Assembly: GCA_947177165.1 (NCBI GenBank)
Contig: CAMWTP010000028.1
Span: 1-64,000, forward strand
Length of the DNA stretch: 64,000 nt
Reading direction: 5' to 3'
DNA from: an uncultured Lachnospiraceae bacterium
Lineage (GTDB): Bacteria; Bacillota; Clostridia; Lachnospirales; Lachnospiraceae
A program made the translations under genes and the position numbers. Shown here in pieces: positions 47,069 to 54,794 of the stretch. Numbering within the stretch: the first letter of the stretch is position 1; each line of letters opens with the position of its first letter. The notes under the pieces are model-generated. The model worked only from the letters and a program-made list of their open reading frames with translations. It was not told the origin of the DNA and did no database searches.

Positions 47069-47906
47069 ATGCGCTGCTTCCTCCTTCTGTTTTCTGAGCG
47101 ATCAGGGTATCCATACAATGTTTATGCGGTGTTCCTCCACTGCTGCAGTCAAATATTTCTTCCCTGCAGGTGTGGAACAGCCAGTCGTGGTAATATCCGA
47201 ATAATTCTCCCGAATACCAGGGGTGCCGCTTTTTCTCGTCCCTCCTACGGTCTGGGGCGCGGGTGATAAAAGGTTTTTGGATAAACACATTCAGGGCATT
47301 GATGCCGGTGCCGGCGGTATGTGCTTTCAGGCTCTCACAGAGCTCTTTCCGCTCTGACTGTGGGATAAAGTGAAGGACTCCGCTGCTGAATATAATGTCA
47401 TACTCCGTGTCAGGACGATAGTCAAAAAGATCTGCCTTGAAAAGTTTCAGATTGACTTTATTGTGTTCAGCGAGCCTTTTTGCCTTTTCAATCCCCTGTT
47501 CGGACAGGTCAAATGCAGTCACATCATAGCCGCATTTTGCAAAGAAAACTGCATCCTTACCTTCGCCGCATCCAATATCCAGCACACGGTAGGGTCTGAC
47601 TGGCGGGAGAAGTTTCATGATATCATAACAGATGCAGTTCGGCGTAAGCCCCCAGTAATACTCTTGTGTATTGTACCGTCTGTCATAGTCTGTCACCACA
47701 CTCTCATAGCCGAGCAGTGCATCGATGGTGGTGTGGAGGGCAGCCGCCAGTTTCGGCAGCATTTCTATATCGGGATATGCCGAGCAGTTCTCCCATTTTG
47801 AGACGGCCTGAAACGATATATTGAGTGATTTGGCAAGCTGGTTTTGTGTCAATCCCAGTTCCTTGCGCCTTTTGCAGATGACTTCTCCTGTTTTCAGATT
47901 ATCCAT
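47028..47906 (-). CDS. XRE regulator fused to a SAM-dependent methyltransferase
   Basis: A 292-residue fusion. Residues 1-70 are an XRE helix-turn-helix (ICKRRKELGLTQNQLAKSLN, SFQAVSKWENCSAYPDIEML). From about 95 a class I methyltransferase starts: VLDIGCGEGKDAVFFAKCGY, FDLSEQGIEKA and SSGVLHFIP, close to the TehB group. Start ATG 47906 has AAAGGAGAG upstream; a TTG 27 nt earlier is unlikely. It overlaps purC by 41 nt, so the two are translated together. Confidence 0.87.
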   Translation of the reverse strand: MDNLKTGEVICKRRKELGLTQNQLAKSLNISFQAVSKWENCSAYPDIEMLPKLAAALHTTIDALLGYESVVTDYDRRYNTQEYYWGLTPNCICYDIMKLLPPVRPYRVLDIGCGEGKDAVFFAKCGYDVTAFDLSEQGIEKAKRLAEHNKVNLKLFKADLFDYRPDTEYDIIFSSGVLHFIPQSERKELCESLKAHTAGTGINALNVFIQKPFITRAPDRRRDEKKRHPWYSGELFGYYHDWLFHTCREEIFDCSSGGTPHKHCMDTLIAQKTEGGSSAYETDLQRQSQRDL

Positions 47907-48239
47907 TTTGATGTTCTCTCCTTTGCTGGTCAATAAATATGGGCCTGGCCTGTGTGAATTTATCCTGCATAAAAATGAAAAGTGATTTCATGACAGCTCC
48001 TTATTTTCGTAAAAAGTCGGTTGAGTCGGTGTAGCGGATATGTTGACTTTATTTTAGTATAATTAAAATGGAATCTCAATAACGCAGTAGGGGAATGTAG
48101 CGCGGAAATTCGCCTGATGGTTGAGTAATTGTAAAATAAAATAGTAGTACTATATAGCAAAACATCTCTAAAACTGTTTCATCTCCTCTCTTTTTTTGAT
48201 ATAATAGGAAAAATAAGCAAAAGCGAAGGGAGTATCGAT
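47907..48239. other. Divergent intergenic region
   Basis: No gene seen. It separates the leftward HTH-methyltransferase/purC operon from the rightward ABC exporter. A TATAAT at about 48200 could serve the exporter, but its -35 is poor. TAGTACTATATAG (48145-48157) is the reverse complement of 13 nt in the marR-type promoter at 157-169. Confidence 0.4.
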
Positions 48240-50018
48240 ATGGGACAAAACGGGAAAGACGGGTATAAGGAGTATTCGACGGATGTCTTGATCAGGCGGT
48301 TTCTTCCATATTTTAAGCCATACCGGAGAACATTGTGCGCAGATTTGTTCTGTGCGGCGCTGACCACAGTGTGCGAGATTGTGCTTCCGCTGATTATCCG
48401 GAAGATTACGAACACTGCGCTCGAGGACGTGGCGCTGCTGACAGTGCGCATGGTGATTGGGCTGGCGCTGGTGTATTTTGTGCTGCGGATTATCGATGCG
48501 CTGGCCAATTACTATATGGCGGATACGGGGCATGTGATGGGCGCGAAGATTGAGACGGATATGCGACGTGATGCCTATGCGCATCTGCAGCTGCTGTCCA
48601 ACACGTATTTTAACAATACGAAGGTCGGTCAGATTATGGGACGAATCACGAACGACTTGTTCGAAGTGACGGAGTTTGCGCATCACTGCCCGGAGGAATT
48701 TTTTATTGCGGCGATTAAGATTGTGATATCGTTTATCATATTGGCGCAGGTCAATCTGCCGCTGACGCTGATGATCTTTGTGTTTGTGCCTGTTATGACG
48801 ATTGTGTGCCGCATCATCAACAAGAAAATGCGCAGGACATTTAGTGAGCAGCGGCATCAGATTGGCGAGCTGAATGCGAAGATAGAGGATAGTTTATTAG
48901 GACAAAAGGTTGTGAAAGCATTTACAAATGAGGCGCTCGAATCAGAGAAATTCGAGGAGGGCAATCAGGAATTTTTGCGGGTAAAGACACATGCGTATAT
49001 GTTGATGGGATTGTTCAGCACTTCCACGAGAGTGTTTGACGGACTGATGTATCTCACCATCATTATCGGCGGCGGCTTTTTCCTGATGGATGGAAGGATT
49101 CTGCCTGGTGACATGGTTGCGTATGTCATGTACGTGTCCACATTGATCGCGACAATCCGCAGGATTATAGAGTTTGCGGAGCAGTTCCAGCGCGGTATCA
49201 CAGGCATCGAGCGTTTCCTGCAGATTATGGACGCAGATATAGAGATTTTTGATGAGGAGGACGCGGTGGTTATCGTCAATCCAAAGGGTGAGATTGCGTT
49301 CCACAATGTCAGCTTTGAGTATCCGGATGACCACAACAAAGTGTTTGCAAACCTCAACCTCGAGATTCACGCTGGCGAGAAGCTTGCCATTGTGGGACCT
49401 TCCGGCGGCGGAAAGACGACGCTGTGCAATCTGATACCGCGTTTTTATGATGTGTCCTGCGGGGAGATTACACTGGACGGTAAAAATATCAGGAAGCTGA
49501 CTTTGAAGAGTCTGCGCCAGAGTATCGGAGTAGTCCAGCAGGAGGTTTATCTTTTTTCGGGAACGGTGTATGACAATATCGCATACGGAAAGCCGGGTGC
49601 GGCCTATGAGGAGGTCATGGAAGCTGCAAAGCGCGCCGGTGCGGACGAGTTTATCCAGAACTTGAAGGACAAATATGACACGTATGTCGGTGAGCGCGGT
49701 GTGAAGCTTTCCGGCGGACAGAAGCAGCGCATCAGCATTGCAAGAGTATTTTTGAAGAATCCGCCGATACTGATTCTTGATGAGGCGACCTCTGCATTGG
49801 ATAATGAGAGTGAATACGCAGTTGCAAAGTCTTTGAATGAGCTGGCGAAGGGGCGCACGACGCTCACGATCGCCCACAGGCTTTCCAGTATCAGAAATTC
49901 GGACAGAATCCTGGTGCTGACAGATGAGGGAATCGTGGAAGAGGGAAATCATGAAGAACTGATGGAGCTTGGCGGGATTTATCATCATTTTTATGTGATG
50001 GCGAATGAGATTAAATAG
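48240..50018 (+). CDS. ABC exporter, fused permease and ATPase
   Basis: A 592-residue half-transporter of the MsbA/LmrA type that works as a dimer. Six membrane helices occupy about 35-315; the ATPase has GPSGGGKTT (Walker A), the ABC signature KLSGGQKQR, Walker B ILILDEATSAL and the H-loop TIAHRL. Such exporters move lipids, drugs or peptides; there is no peptidase domain and no adjacent precursor gene. AGGGAG precedes the ATG. Confidence 0.93.
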   Translation: MGQNGKDGYKEYSTDVLIRRFLPYFKPYRRTLCADLFCAALTTVCEIVLPLIIRKITNTALEDVALLTVRMVIGLALVYFVLRIIDALANYYMADTGHVMGAKIETDMRRDAYAHLQLLSNTYFNNTKVGQIMGRITNDLFEVTEFAHHCPEEFFIAAIKIVISFIILAQVNLPLTLMIFVFVPVMTIVCRIINKKMRRTFSEQRHQIGELNAKIEDSLLGQKVVKAFTNEALESEKFEEGNQEFLRVKTHAYMLMGLFSTSTRVFDGLMYLTIIIGGGFFLMDGRILPGDMVAYVMYVSTLIATIRRIIEFAEQFQRGITGIERFLQIMDADIEIFDEEDAVVIVNPKGEIAFHNVSFEYPDDHNKVFANLNLEIHAGEKLAIVGPSGGGKTTLCNLIPRFYDVSCGEITLDGKNIRKLTLKSLRQSIGVVQQEVYLFSGTVYDNIAYGKPGAAYEEVMEAAKRAGADEFIQNLKDKYDTYVGERGVKLSGGQKQRISIARVFLKNPPILILDEATSALDNESEYAVAKSLNELAKGRTTLTIAHRLSSIRNSDRILVLTDEGIVEEGNHEELMELGGIYHHFYVMANEIK

Positions 50019-50115
50019 ACATTAGATTATATAACTTGAATCCGCGTGTAGAAAATGATACGATGAAATTATATCACTTGGACATAGTTGTTTTAGAAAA
50101 AGGAGATCATACACA

Positions 50116-51117
50116 ATGCAGCAGAAAGACACGCAGGAGAAGGCGCAGGAAACGATGCCCGTGAACAGAAAGGCGAAGGATACCTTTTTCAAGACGGTGT
50201 ACGCATCGGAGGAGCGCCGGAGAAAACTGGCTTCCTTTTTGTTGGGAATAGAGGGAAAGCAGATCACCACAGCCAATGTGCGCCCGGTGCTGTTTGGAAA
50301 TAAAGAAAATGATTTAGCATTTGTCTGCGATGCGATTTTTTATGTGATGACGGAGAGCCAGGCGACGATATGTCCCAACATTTCATATCGTTTGTTGGAG
50401 TACATCACCGCGGGTCTGCGCTCAACGGTGGACAGTGAGCAGTTGCTGTACAGCAGAAAGCGTGTGTATTTTCCGATACCCAAGCTGTATTTGCTGCAGA
50501 CAGGACTGGAAATGAAAGCGGAAAATTTACCAGAGAGGGTGCAGTATGATGTTCGCCTGAGTGATTCCTATGTAGCAGTGGATGAGAAATACAGAGAGGA
50601 AGCGGCGGAACCGGACTTGGAGGTTGTCGTACATGTGTATGATTTCCGGATGACGCTGGATGAAATGTTTGATTATATTGAGCAGAATATCATTCCAGCG
50701 CGCTTCGAAGTCTATGCCGGGGACATGAGAGATTATGCATTGACTGCAAACGGCATTACTTATATGCAGCGTGCGGTGAAGGATGAAAAGCAGGAAAAAT
50801 ATCTGATGCCAAAGAATGTATCAACAGTGGCAGAGTATCTGGAACTGCTGATAAACAGGGATATTTTTGTGGATTTGTTGAATGATAAGGAGGTATGTGA
50901 TATGACAATGGCACAGTTTTCAAGAGATGATATACTGATCTATCAGGGTCGAGAAGAAGGTCGAGAGGAAGGGATGGAAGAGGGAGAAATAAAGGGAGTG
51001 ATACAAACTTATAAAAACCTGGGAGTAAGCATGGAAGATGCGAAACGTTATATCATGGATAAATTATATAAGAGTGAGGAAGAGACAGACGGATATATGA
51101 ATAAGTACTGGAAATGA
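50116..51117 (+). CDS. Rpn-family PD-(D/E)XK nuclease with intragenic start
   Basis: A 333-residue member of the Rpn/PDDEXK transposase-like family. The core NDLAFVCDAIFYVMTESQAT followed by NISYRLLEYI has D72, E80 and Q82, matching the family's ExQ-S/A pattern. The C-terminal part is the usual YQGREEGREEGMEEGE charged linker plus a helical end (KNLGVSMEDAKRYIMDKLYK). Inside the gene AAGGAGG (50887-50893) lies 8 nt before in-frame ATG 50902. The nucleotides 50899-51121 are duplicated at 52427-52637. AAAAGGAG precedes the main ATG. Confidence 0.82.
   Translation: MQQKDTQEKAQETMPVNRKAKDTFFKTVYASEERRRKLASFLLGIEGKQITTANVRPVLFGNKENDLAFVCDAIFYVMTESQATICPNISYRLLEYITAGLRSTVDSEQLLYSRKRVYFPIPKLYLLQTGLEMKAENLPERVQYDVRLSDSYVAVDEKYREEAAEPDLEVVVHVYDFRMTLDEMFDYIEQNIIPARFEVYAGDMRDYALTANGITYMQRAVKDEKQEKYLMPKNVSTVAEYLELLINRDIFVDLLNDKEVCDMTMAQFSRDDILIYQGREEGREEGMEEGEIKGVIQTYKNLGVSMEDAKRYIMDKLYKSEEETDGYMNKYWK
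50902..51117 (+). CDS. Candidate intragenic C-terminal protein (RpnS-like)
   Basis: Met263 of the Rpn protein has a perfect AAGGAGG 8 nt upstream, unusual inside a coding region. It would give a 71-residue protein starting MTMAQFSRDDILIYQG. A second ATG (50908) is in frame. The stand-alone paralogue at 52430 starts at exactly this residue, which argues that the short product is a real functional unit. In E. coli Rpn loci such a product neutralises the nuclease. Confidence 0.6.
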   Translation: MTMAQFSRDDILIYQGREEGREEGMEEGEIKGVIQTYKNLGVSMEDAKRYIMDKLYKSEEETDGYMNKYWK

Positions 51118-51166
51118 TATTTACATTCTGCATCGTATCATAATTGAAAAGGGAGAAAGAAAATTA

Positions 51167-52417
51167 ATGGCACAATTACAAAAGCAGTCAGAGACAGAAA
51201 CAGTATCGCAAATGAAAACGGAAAATGATGTGGTATCACAAATGAAAACAGATAATGAAGCGACAGTGGAATCAGAGATGGAAACGTCAGCGGAAGACGT
51301 GGTTGAGCAGCAGTCTGACGACTTGCAGGAGGACAATTCATCTGAGGAGTCTGTGACAGAGCCTGATGCATTTGATATTACCAGGAAATTTAAGCACAGT
51401 CAAAACCAGATATCCAGCCAGAGACAAACGGCAGAGAAAGAACCGCAGCAGGGGCGCGAAATCCCGAAAAAGCGAAAGTTAGTAGGTGTGACAGACAAAA
51501 AAGTTGAGACGAAACGAATCCTGTACTTTTTGGCGTTATGTTTCGGTGTCGCATGGGTTTCGGAGATTTTTGCCATCGTTCCAATGTATCAAAGTGGGAA
51601 TGTCGATGTGGTGAAGGAAGCAGTGGATATGATCTCACAGCTGATGCTCACACCGGCGCTGGCGGCGCTTGTGGTGCGGATCGGGACGAAGGAAGGACTT
51701 GTAAAGTCCGGATTTCAGTTTAATTTTTTTGAGTACAAAGGTTTATTTCTGCTCGGCTGGTTTGGGACGACAGTTCTTACATTCCTGGGCGCAGCGATCT
51801 ATTTCCTGGTTTTCAGAAACAATTTCGATCCGAATATGACAAACTTTGTCGCTTCGTACAGTGAGAGTGCGGCAAACGCGGGTGCACAGATCGATGCGGT
51901 GAATATTGTGGCTGCTTACAAGACGGACTTGCTTATCAAAGTATTTACGGCAGCAGTGCTTGATCTGATCAACAGTTTTGGAGAGGAATGGGGGTTCCGT
52001 GCATATCTGCTTCCAAAGCTTTACCGAAAGTTTGGTGCGGTACCGGCGATGCTGTTAAGCGGTTTTGCTTCTGGTTTGTGGTATGCGCCGCTTGTTGCAG
52101 TCGGATATTACTATGGAAATGGCAATGCGGGATTTCCAGTGGTGAATATCATTGCAATGTGCATTTTTAGCACAGTGACAGGTGTCATATATTCTTATCT
52201 GTGCCTGCGCACGGGGAGTATTTTCCCAGCAGTGTTTGCGCACAGCGCAGTCAATGTATTGATGTCACAGGCGGCATTATTTACCTTTGACGGCGGCAAT
52301 TTCTTTGTGGGACCGTCTCCCACCGGAATCTTGTCAGGTCTGCCGTTTATCGCGGCAGCAGTGGTTTGTCTGGTTCTTATGCACAGGAATCCGGTCAAGG
52401 CGAGTGGTGAACAGTAG
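51167..52417 (+). CDS. CPBP-family intramembrane metalloprotease
   Basis: A 416-residue protein. About 110 polar, acidic residues precede the first membrane helix (ILYFLALCFGVAWVSEIFAI). The CPBP motifs follow: EEWGFRAYLLPKL (EExxxR), FASGLWYAPLVAVGYY and VFAHSAVNVLMSQ (H..N). Motif 2 reads WYAP where many members have FxxxH, so one metal ligand may be missing. Family members process peptides or give self-immunity. It lies between the two copies of the Rpn C-terminal segment. GGGAG precedes the ATG. Confidence 0.82.
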   Translation: MAQLQKQSETETVSQMKTENDVVSQMKTDNEATVESEMETSAEDVVEQQSDDLQEDNSSEESVTEPDAFDITRKFKHSQNQISSQRQTAEKEPQQGREIPKKRKLVGVTDKKVETKRILYFLALCFGVAWVSEIFAIVPMYQSGNVDVVKEAVDMISQLMLTPALAALVVRIGTKEGLVKSGFQFNFFEYKGLFLLGWFGTTVLTFLGAAIYFLVFRNNFDPNMTNFVASYSESAANAGAQIDAVNIVAAYKTDLLIKVFTAAVLDLINSFGEEWGFRAYLLPKLYRKFGAVPAMLLSGFASGLWYAPLVAVGYYYGNGNAGFPVVNIIAMCIFSTVTGVIYSYLCLRTGSIFPAVFAHSAVNVLMSQAALFTFDGGNFFVGPSPTGILSGLPFIAAAVVCLVLMHRNPVKASGEQ

Positions 52418-52426
52418 GGAGTATTT

Positions 52427-52637
52427 GATATGACGATGGCACAGTTTTCAAGAGATGATATACTGATCTATCAGGGTCGTGAGGAAGGAATGGAAGAGGG
52501 AGAAATAAAGGGAGCAATACGAACCTATAAAAAGCTGGGAGTAACCATGGAAGACGCGAAACGCTATCTTATGGATGAATTTTATAAGAGTGAGGAAGAT
52601 GCAGACGGATTTATGAATAAGTATTGGGAATGATATT
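52427..52637 (+). repeat. Direct duplicate of the 3' end of the Rpn gene
   Basis: This segment matches 50899-51121 almost throughout, apart from scattered substitutions and a 12-nt difference (one GREE unit). The two copies bracket the CPBP gene. The homology starts a few bases before the internal ATG and ends just after the stop codon. Confidence 0.88.
52430..52633 (+). CDS. Stand-alone RpnS-like C-terminal protein
   Basis: A 67-residue protein starting MTMAQFSRDDILIYQGREEG and ending GFMNKYWE. It matches residues 263-333 of the Rpn protein at 56 of 67 positions after one 4-residue gap, with its own AGGGAG 8 nt before the ATG. Many of the changes are conservative, and the frame is intact, so it appears to be kept by selection rather than a decaying fragment. 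It could be a dedicated antitoxin or a decoy antitoxin; this is inference. Confidence 0.6.
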   Translation: MTMAQFSRDDILIYQGREEGMEEGEIKGAIRTYKKLGVTMEDAKRYLMDEFYKSEEDADGFMNKYWE

Positions 52638-52647
52638 AAATGCCAGA

Positions 52648-52676
52648 CAAAACGCCTGGGATTAGCAGGCGTTTTG
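52648..52676 (+). terminator. Terminator after the Rpn/CPBP cluster
   Basis: CAAAACGCCTG (52648-52658) and CAGGCGTTTTG (52666-52676) form a perfect 11-bp stem with A/T ends, usable in both directions. Confidence 0.8.
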
Positions 52677-52697
52677 GCTGTATCAGATGGCAGTGTG

Positions 52698-53525
52698 TCA
52701 TGCCATGCAGGGTATCTTTTTGTCTGTATACAGGATATGGTTGATCAGCCAGCCAAGCAGAAATTCCAATAATTCCTGCAGGTATTCCTGGGGGTTTTCG
52801 TCGATCTGGCCGAGATTAATGTTTTCGAGCTTGTCGACAAACGCCTCATGTGCGCGTTTCTGTGCACTCAGACCTTCATAGTGAATCCCTTCCATATACT
52901 CCTCTTCATCTGCGAAATGTTCTTTTGTATATTCCTTCAGTTCATTTAAAATCTGGATAATGCTGTCGTAACCGGAAAGACTGTCAAAGTTCTTGACCAG
53001 CTGGTTTGCCTTGTCGACAATGCGGAAAAGTTCCTTGTGCTCGGCGTCGACAAGCTCAATGCCGGTCAGATATTCGTCGGTGAACTCGCAGGGATTTTCG
53101 CGCACCATCCACTCCTCAAGCGGGGGAAGCTTGCCGATCAGAATATCGCTGCTCAAAATATGACGGTACAGCCACTTTGCCAGGAATTTCACCAGCTCGG
53201 TGAGCAGGCGCTGCTGTTCCTCCTCATTATCGATGTTGACAAATTCATACTCCCGTATCTTGTCGCGGAAAAATGCATGCTGCGTGCGCTGGCGGATCAG
53301 CTCTGGATCACGGATTTGCATCATATATTCTTCCTCGTGGGAAAAATGGGTTTCCGCATATTCATCAAGCTCTGCGAGGATATTTTTCAGATCCTGATAA
53401 TAGTCGCTGTGATATTCCGTGCAGGCCAGAGTATAGGCCTTTGAGAGCAGCGCAAACAGATTTCGGTGCTCATCATCTATCGTTTCGATGCCGGTTATGC
53501 AGTCCTGTGTGAATTCAAATATCAT
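52698..53525 (-). CDS. Tandem bacteriohemerythrin
   Basis: A 275-residue protein made of two hemerythrin domains. Each has the diiron ligand pattern: domain 1 IDDEHRNLF, THFSHEEEYM, H-AFF and RHILSSD; domain 2 VDAEHKELF, EHFADEEEYM, HEAF and NHILYTD. Such proteins bind O2 and are thought to buffer or sense oxygen in anaerobes. I start at the second ATG (53525) because AAAGG lies 9 nt upstream; the first ATG overlaps that site. Confidence 0.92.
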   Translation of the reverse strand: MIFEFTQDCITGIETIDDEHRNLFALLSKAYTLACTEYHSDYYQDLKNILAELDEYAETHFSHEEEYMMQIRDPELIRQRTQHAFFRDKIREYEFVNIDNEEEQQRLLTELVKFLAKWLYRHILSSDILIGKLPPLEEWMVRENPCEFTDEYLTGIELVDAEHKELFRIVDKANQLVKNFDSLSGYDSIIQILNELKEYTKEHFADEEEYMEGIHYEGLSAQKRAHEAFVDKLENINLGQIDENPQEYLQELLEFLLGWLINHILYTDKKIPCMA

Positions 53526-53630
53526 TTTTATCATCCTTTCTTTATTGTTTTCTGTGTTTTATGTACAGTGTATATCGTCATTTGCCGGAGATGTAGGTAT
53601 TCTCCTGGCACTAACGCTCGTTATATTATA

Positions 53631-53840
53631 AGTCTGCGTGATACAATAATTTGTATCATAAGCCTATGGGATAAAAATTATTATATCATAAGCCTGCGTA
53701 ATACAATAATTTGTATCATAAGCTCACGTGATACAATTTATTGTATCATAAGCTTGCGTGATACAATTTATTGTATCATAAGCCTGCGTGATACAATTTA
53801 TTGTATCATAAGCCTGCGTGATACAATTTATTGTATCATA
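53631..53840. repeat. Seven tandem copies of a 30-bp palindromic repeat
   Basis: Units start at 53631, 53661, 53691, 53721, 53751, 53781 and 53811, each exactly 30 bp; the last two are identical. Each holds the palindrome TGATACAAT-TT-ATTGTATCA or a variant. Copies become more degenerate to the left. No unique spacers exist, so this is not CRISPR. It occupies the gap between the hemerythrin gene and the LytTR regulator. The rest of 53526-54065 has no gene; TTGACT at 53983-53988 may be a -35. Confidence 0.95.
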
Positions 53841-54065
53841 TATTTGTGGTTTGTGGTTATATTTTTTCATAGTTCTTCCAATAAGTCTATTCCAAAAAAT
53901 ATTTCACATCAATATGACGCAATTCCGATAAAAAACCAGTAATGCGACTGTCACAATATGCTCAAATATTTTACTTTCAGACTTGACTTTTCATGGTCAG
54001 CCGATAAGATATATGGTAATGACGTTACTGTCCAAATGAATGTGATTGCGGAGGGGAAATAATTG

Positions 54066-54794
54066 ATGTACAGGATCGGGATCTGTGATGATGACAAAGA
54101 ATTCTGTTCGGAATTGGAAGAACAGGTGTATCATATCGCAGAAGAGTTGTCAGTAAAAACGGAAGTGGAAGTGTGGTATTCCGGTGAGCGTATATTGAAT
54201 GACTTGCGGAATGGCGCGCAGTTTGATTTAATTTTTCTGGACATTGAACTGGTTCAGGACAATGGCATAGCGGTGGGCAGATTCATTCGCAATGAGATGG
54301 AGGACATACAGACCCATATTGTATACATATCTGCCAAACAGAGCTATGCAATGCAGCTGTTTAAGGTTCAGCCGCTCGACTTTCTGATAAAACCTGTGTC
54401 AGTTGAACAGATTAAGGAAAATATTGTCAGAAGCATCAGGCAGAAGCAAAGCCTCAGAATTTGTTTCGAGTATCAGAAAGGAAGCTCCATATTCAGAGTC
54501 CTGACAAAGGACATCAGATATTTTATGAGCATGGACAAAAAAATCAGGCTCATGACAAATAACGGCGAAGAAGAATTTTATGGAAAGCTGAAAAACATTC
54601 TAAAAGAGCTTCCCGATGATTTTATGATGATACACCAGTCTTACATTATCAATCAGTTATACGTCAGCGAATACTCCTACGATTCCGTAAAAATGTCTGA
54701 CGGGACTGTTCTGACTATCAGCAAGCCCTACAGAAAGAGTACAAGAGACAGAATCAAACAGTATCGGAGAGCGGAAATCAATGATGAATTATGA
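54066..54794 (+). CDS. LytTR-family response regulator (AgrA-like)
   Basis: A 242-residue regulator: receiver domain (ICDDDKEFC, phospho-acceptor in LIFLDIEL, conserved Lys in LIKPVS) and a C-terminal LytTR DNA-binding domain (IRYFMSMDKKIRLMT, FMMIHQSYIIN). ATG 54066 follows GGAGGGG. It overlaps the kinase gene by 14 nt. It probably controls its own operon, including the ABC genes downstream. Confidence 0.93.
   Translation: MYRIGICDDDKEFCSELEEQVYHIAEELSVKTEVEVWYSGERILNDLRNGAQFDLIFLDIELVQDNGIAVGRFIRNEMEDIQTHIVYISAKQSYAMQLFKVQPLDFLIKPVSVEQIKENIVRSIRQKQSLRICFEYQKGSSIFRVLTKDIRYFMSMDKKIRLMTNNGEEEFYGKLKNILKELPDDFMMIHQSYIINQLYVSEYSYDSVKMSDGTVLTISKPYRKSTRDRIKQYRRAEINDEL

Noticed and set aside
48168-48857. 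A 229-residue minus-strand frame rich in His, Arg and Gln
   Set aside because: It is antisense to the ABC exporter; the biased composition is typical of shadow frames and no start signal is present.
52427-52637. Insertion sequence carrying the CPBP gene, with the duplicated segment as terminal repeats
   Set aside because: The repeats are diverged and correspond neatly to a coding unit with its own start and stop; there is no transposase and no terminal inverted repeat.
53631-53840. CRISPR array
   Set aside because: Repeat units abut without unique spacers and there are no cas genes in the window.
53466-53942. A 158-residue open frame with a 10-residue repeat (CIISLRDTIY)
   Set aside because: It is the translation of the 30-bp palindromic tandem repeat; 30 is a multiple of 3, so the frame stays open by construction. 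It overlaps the start of the hemerythrin gene and has no ribosome binding site.
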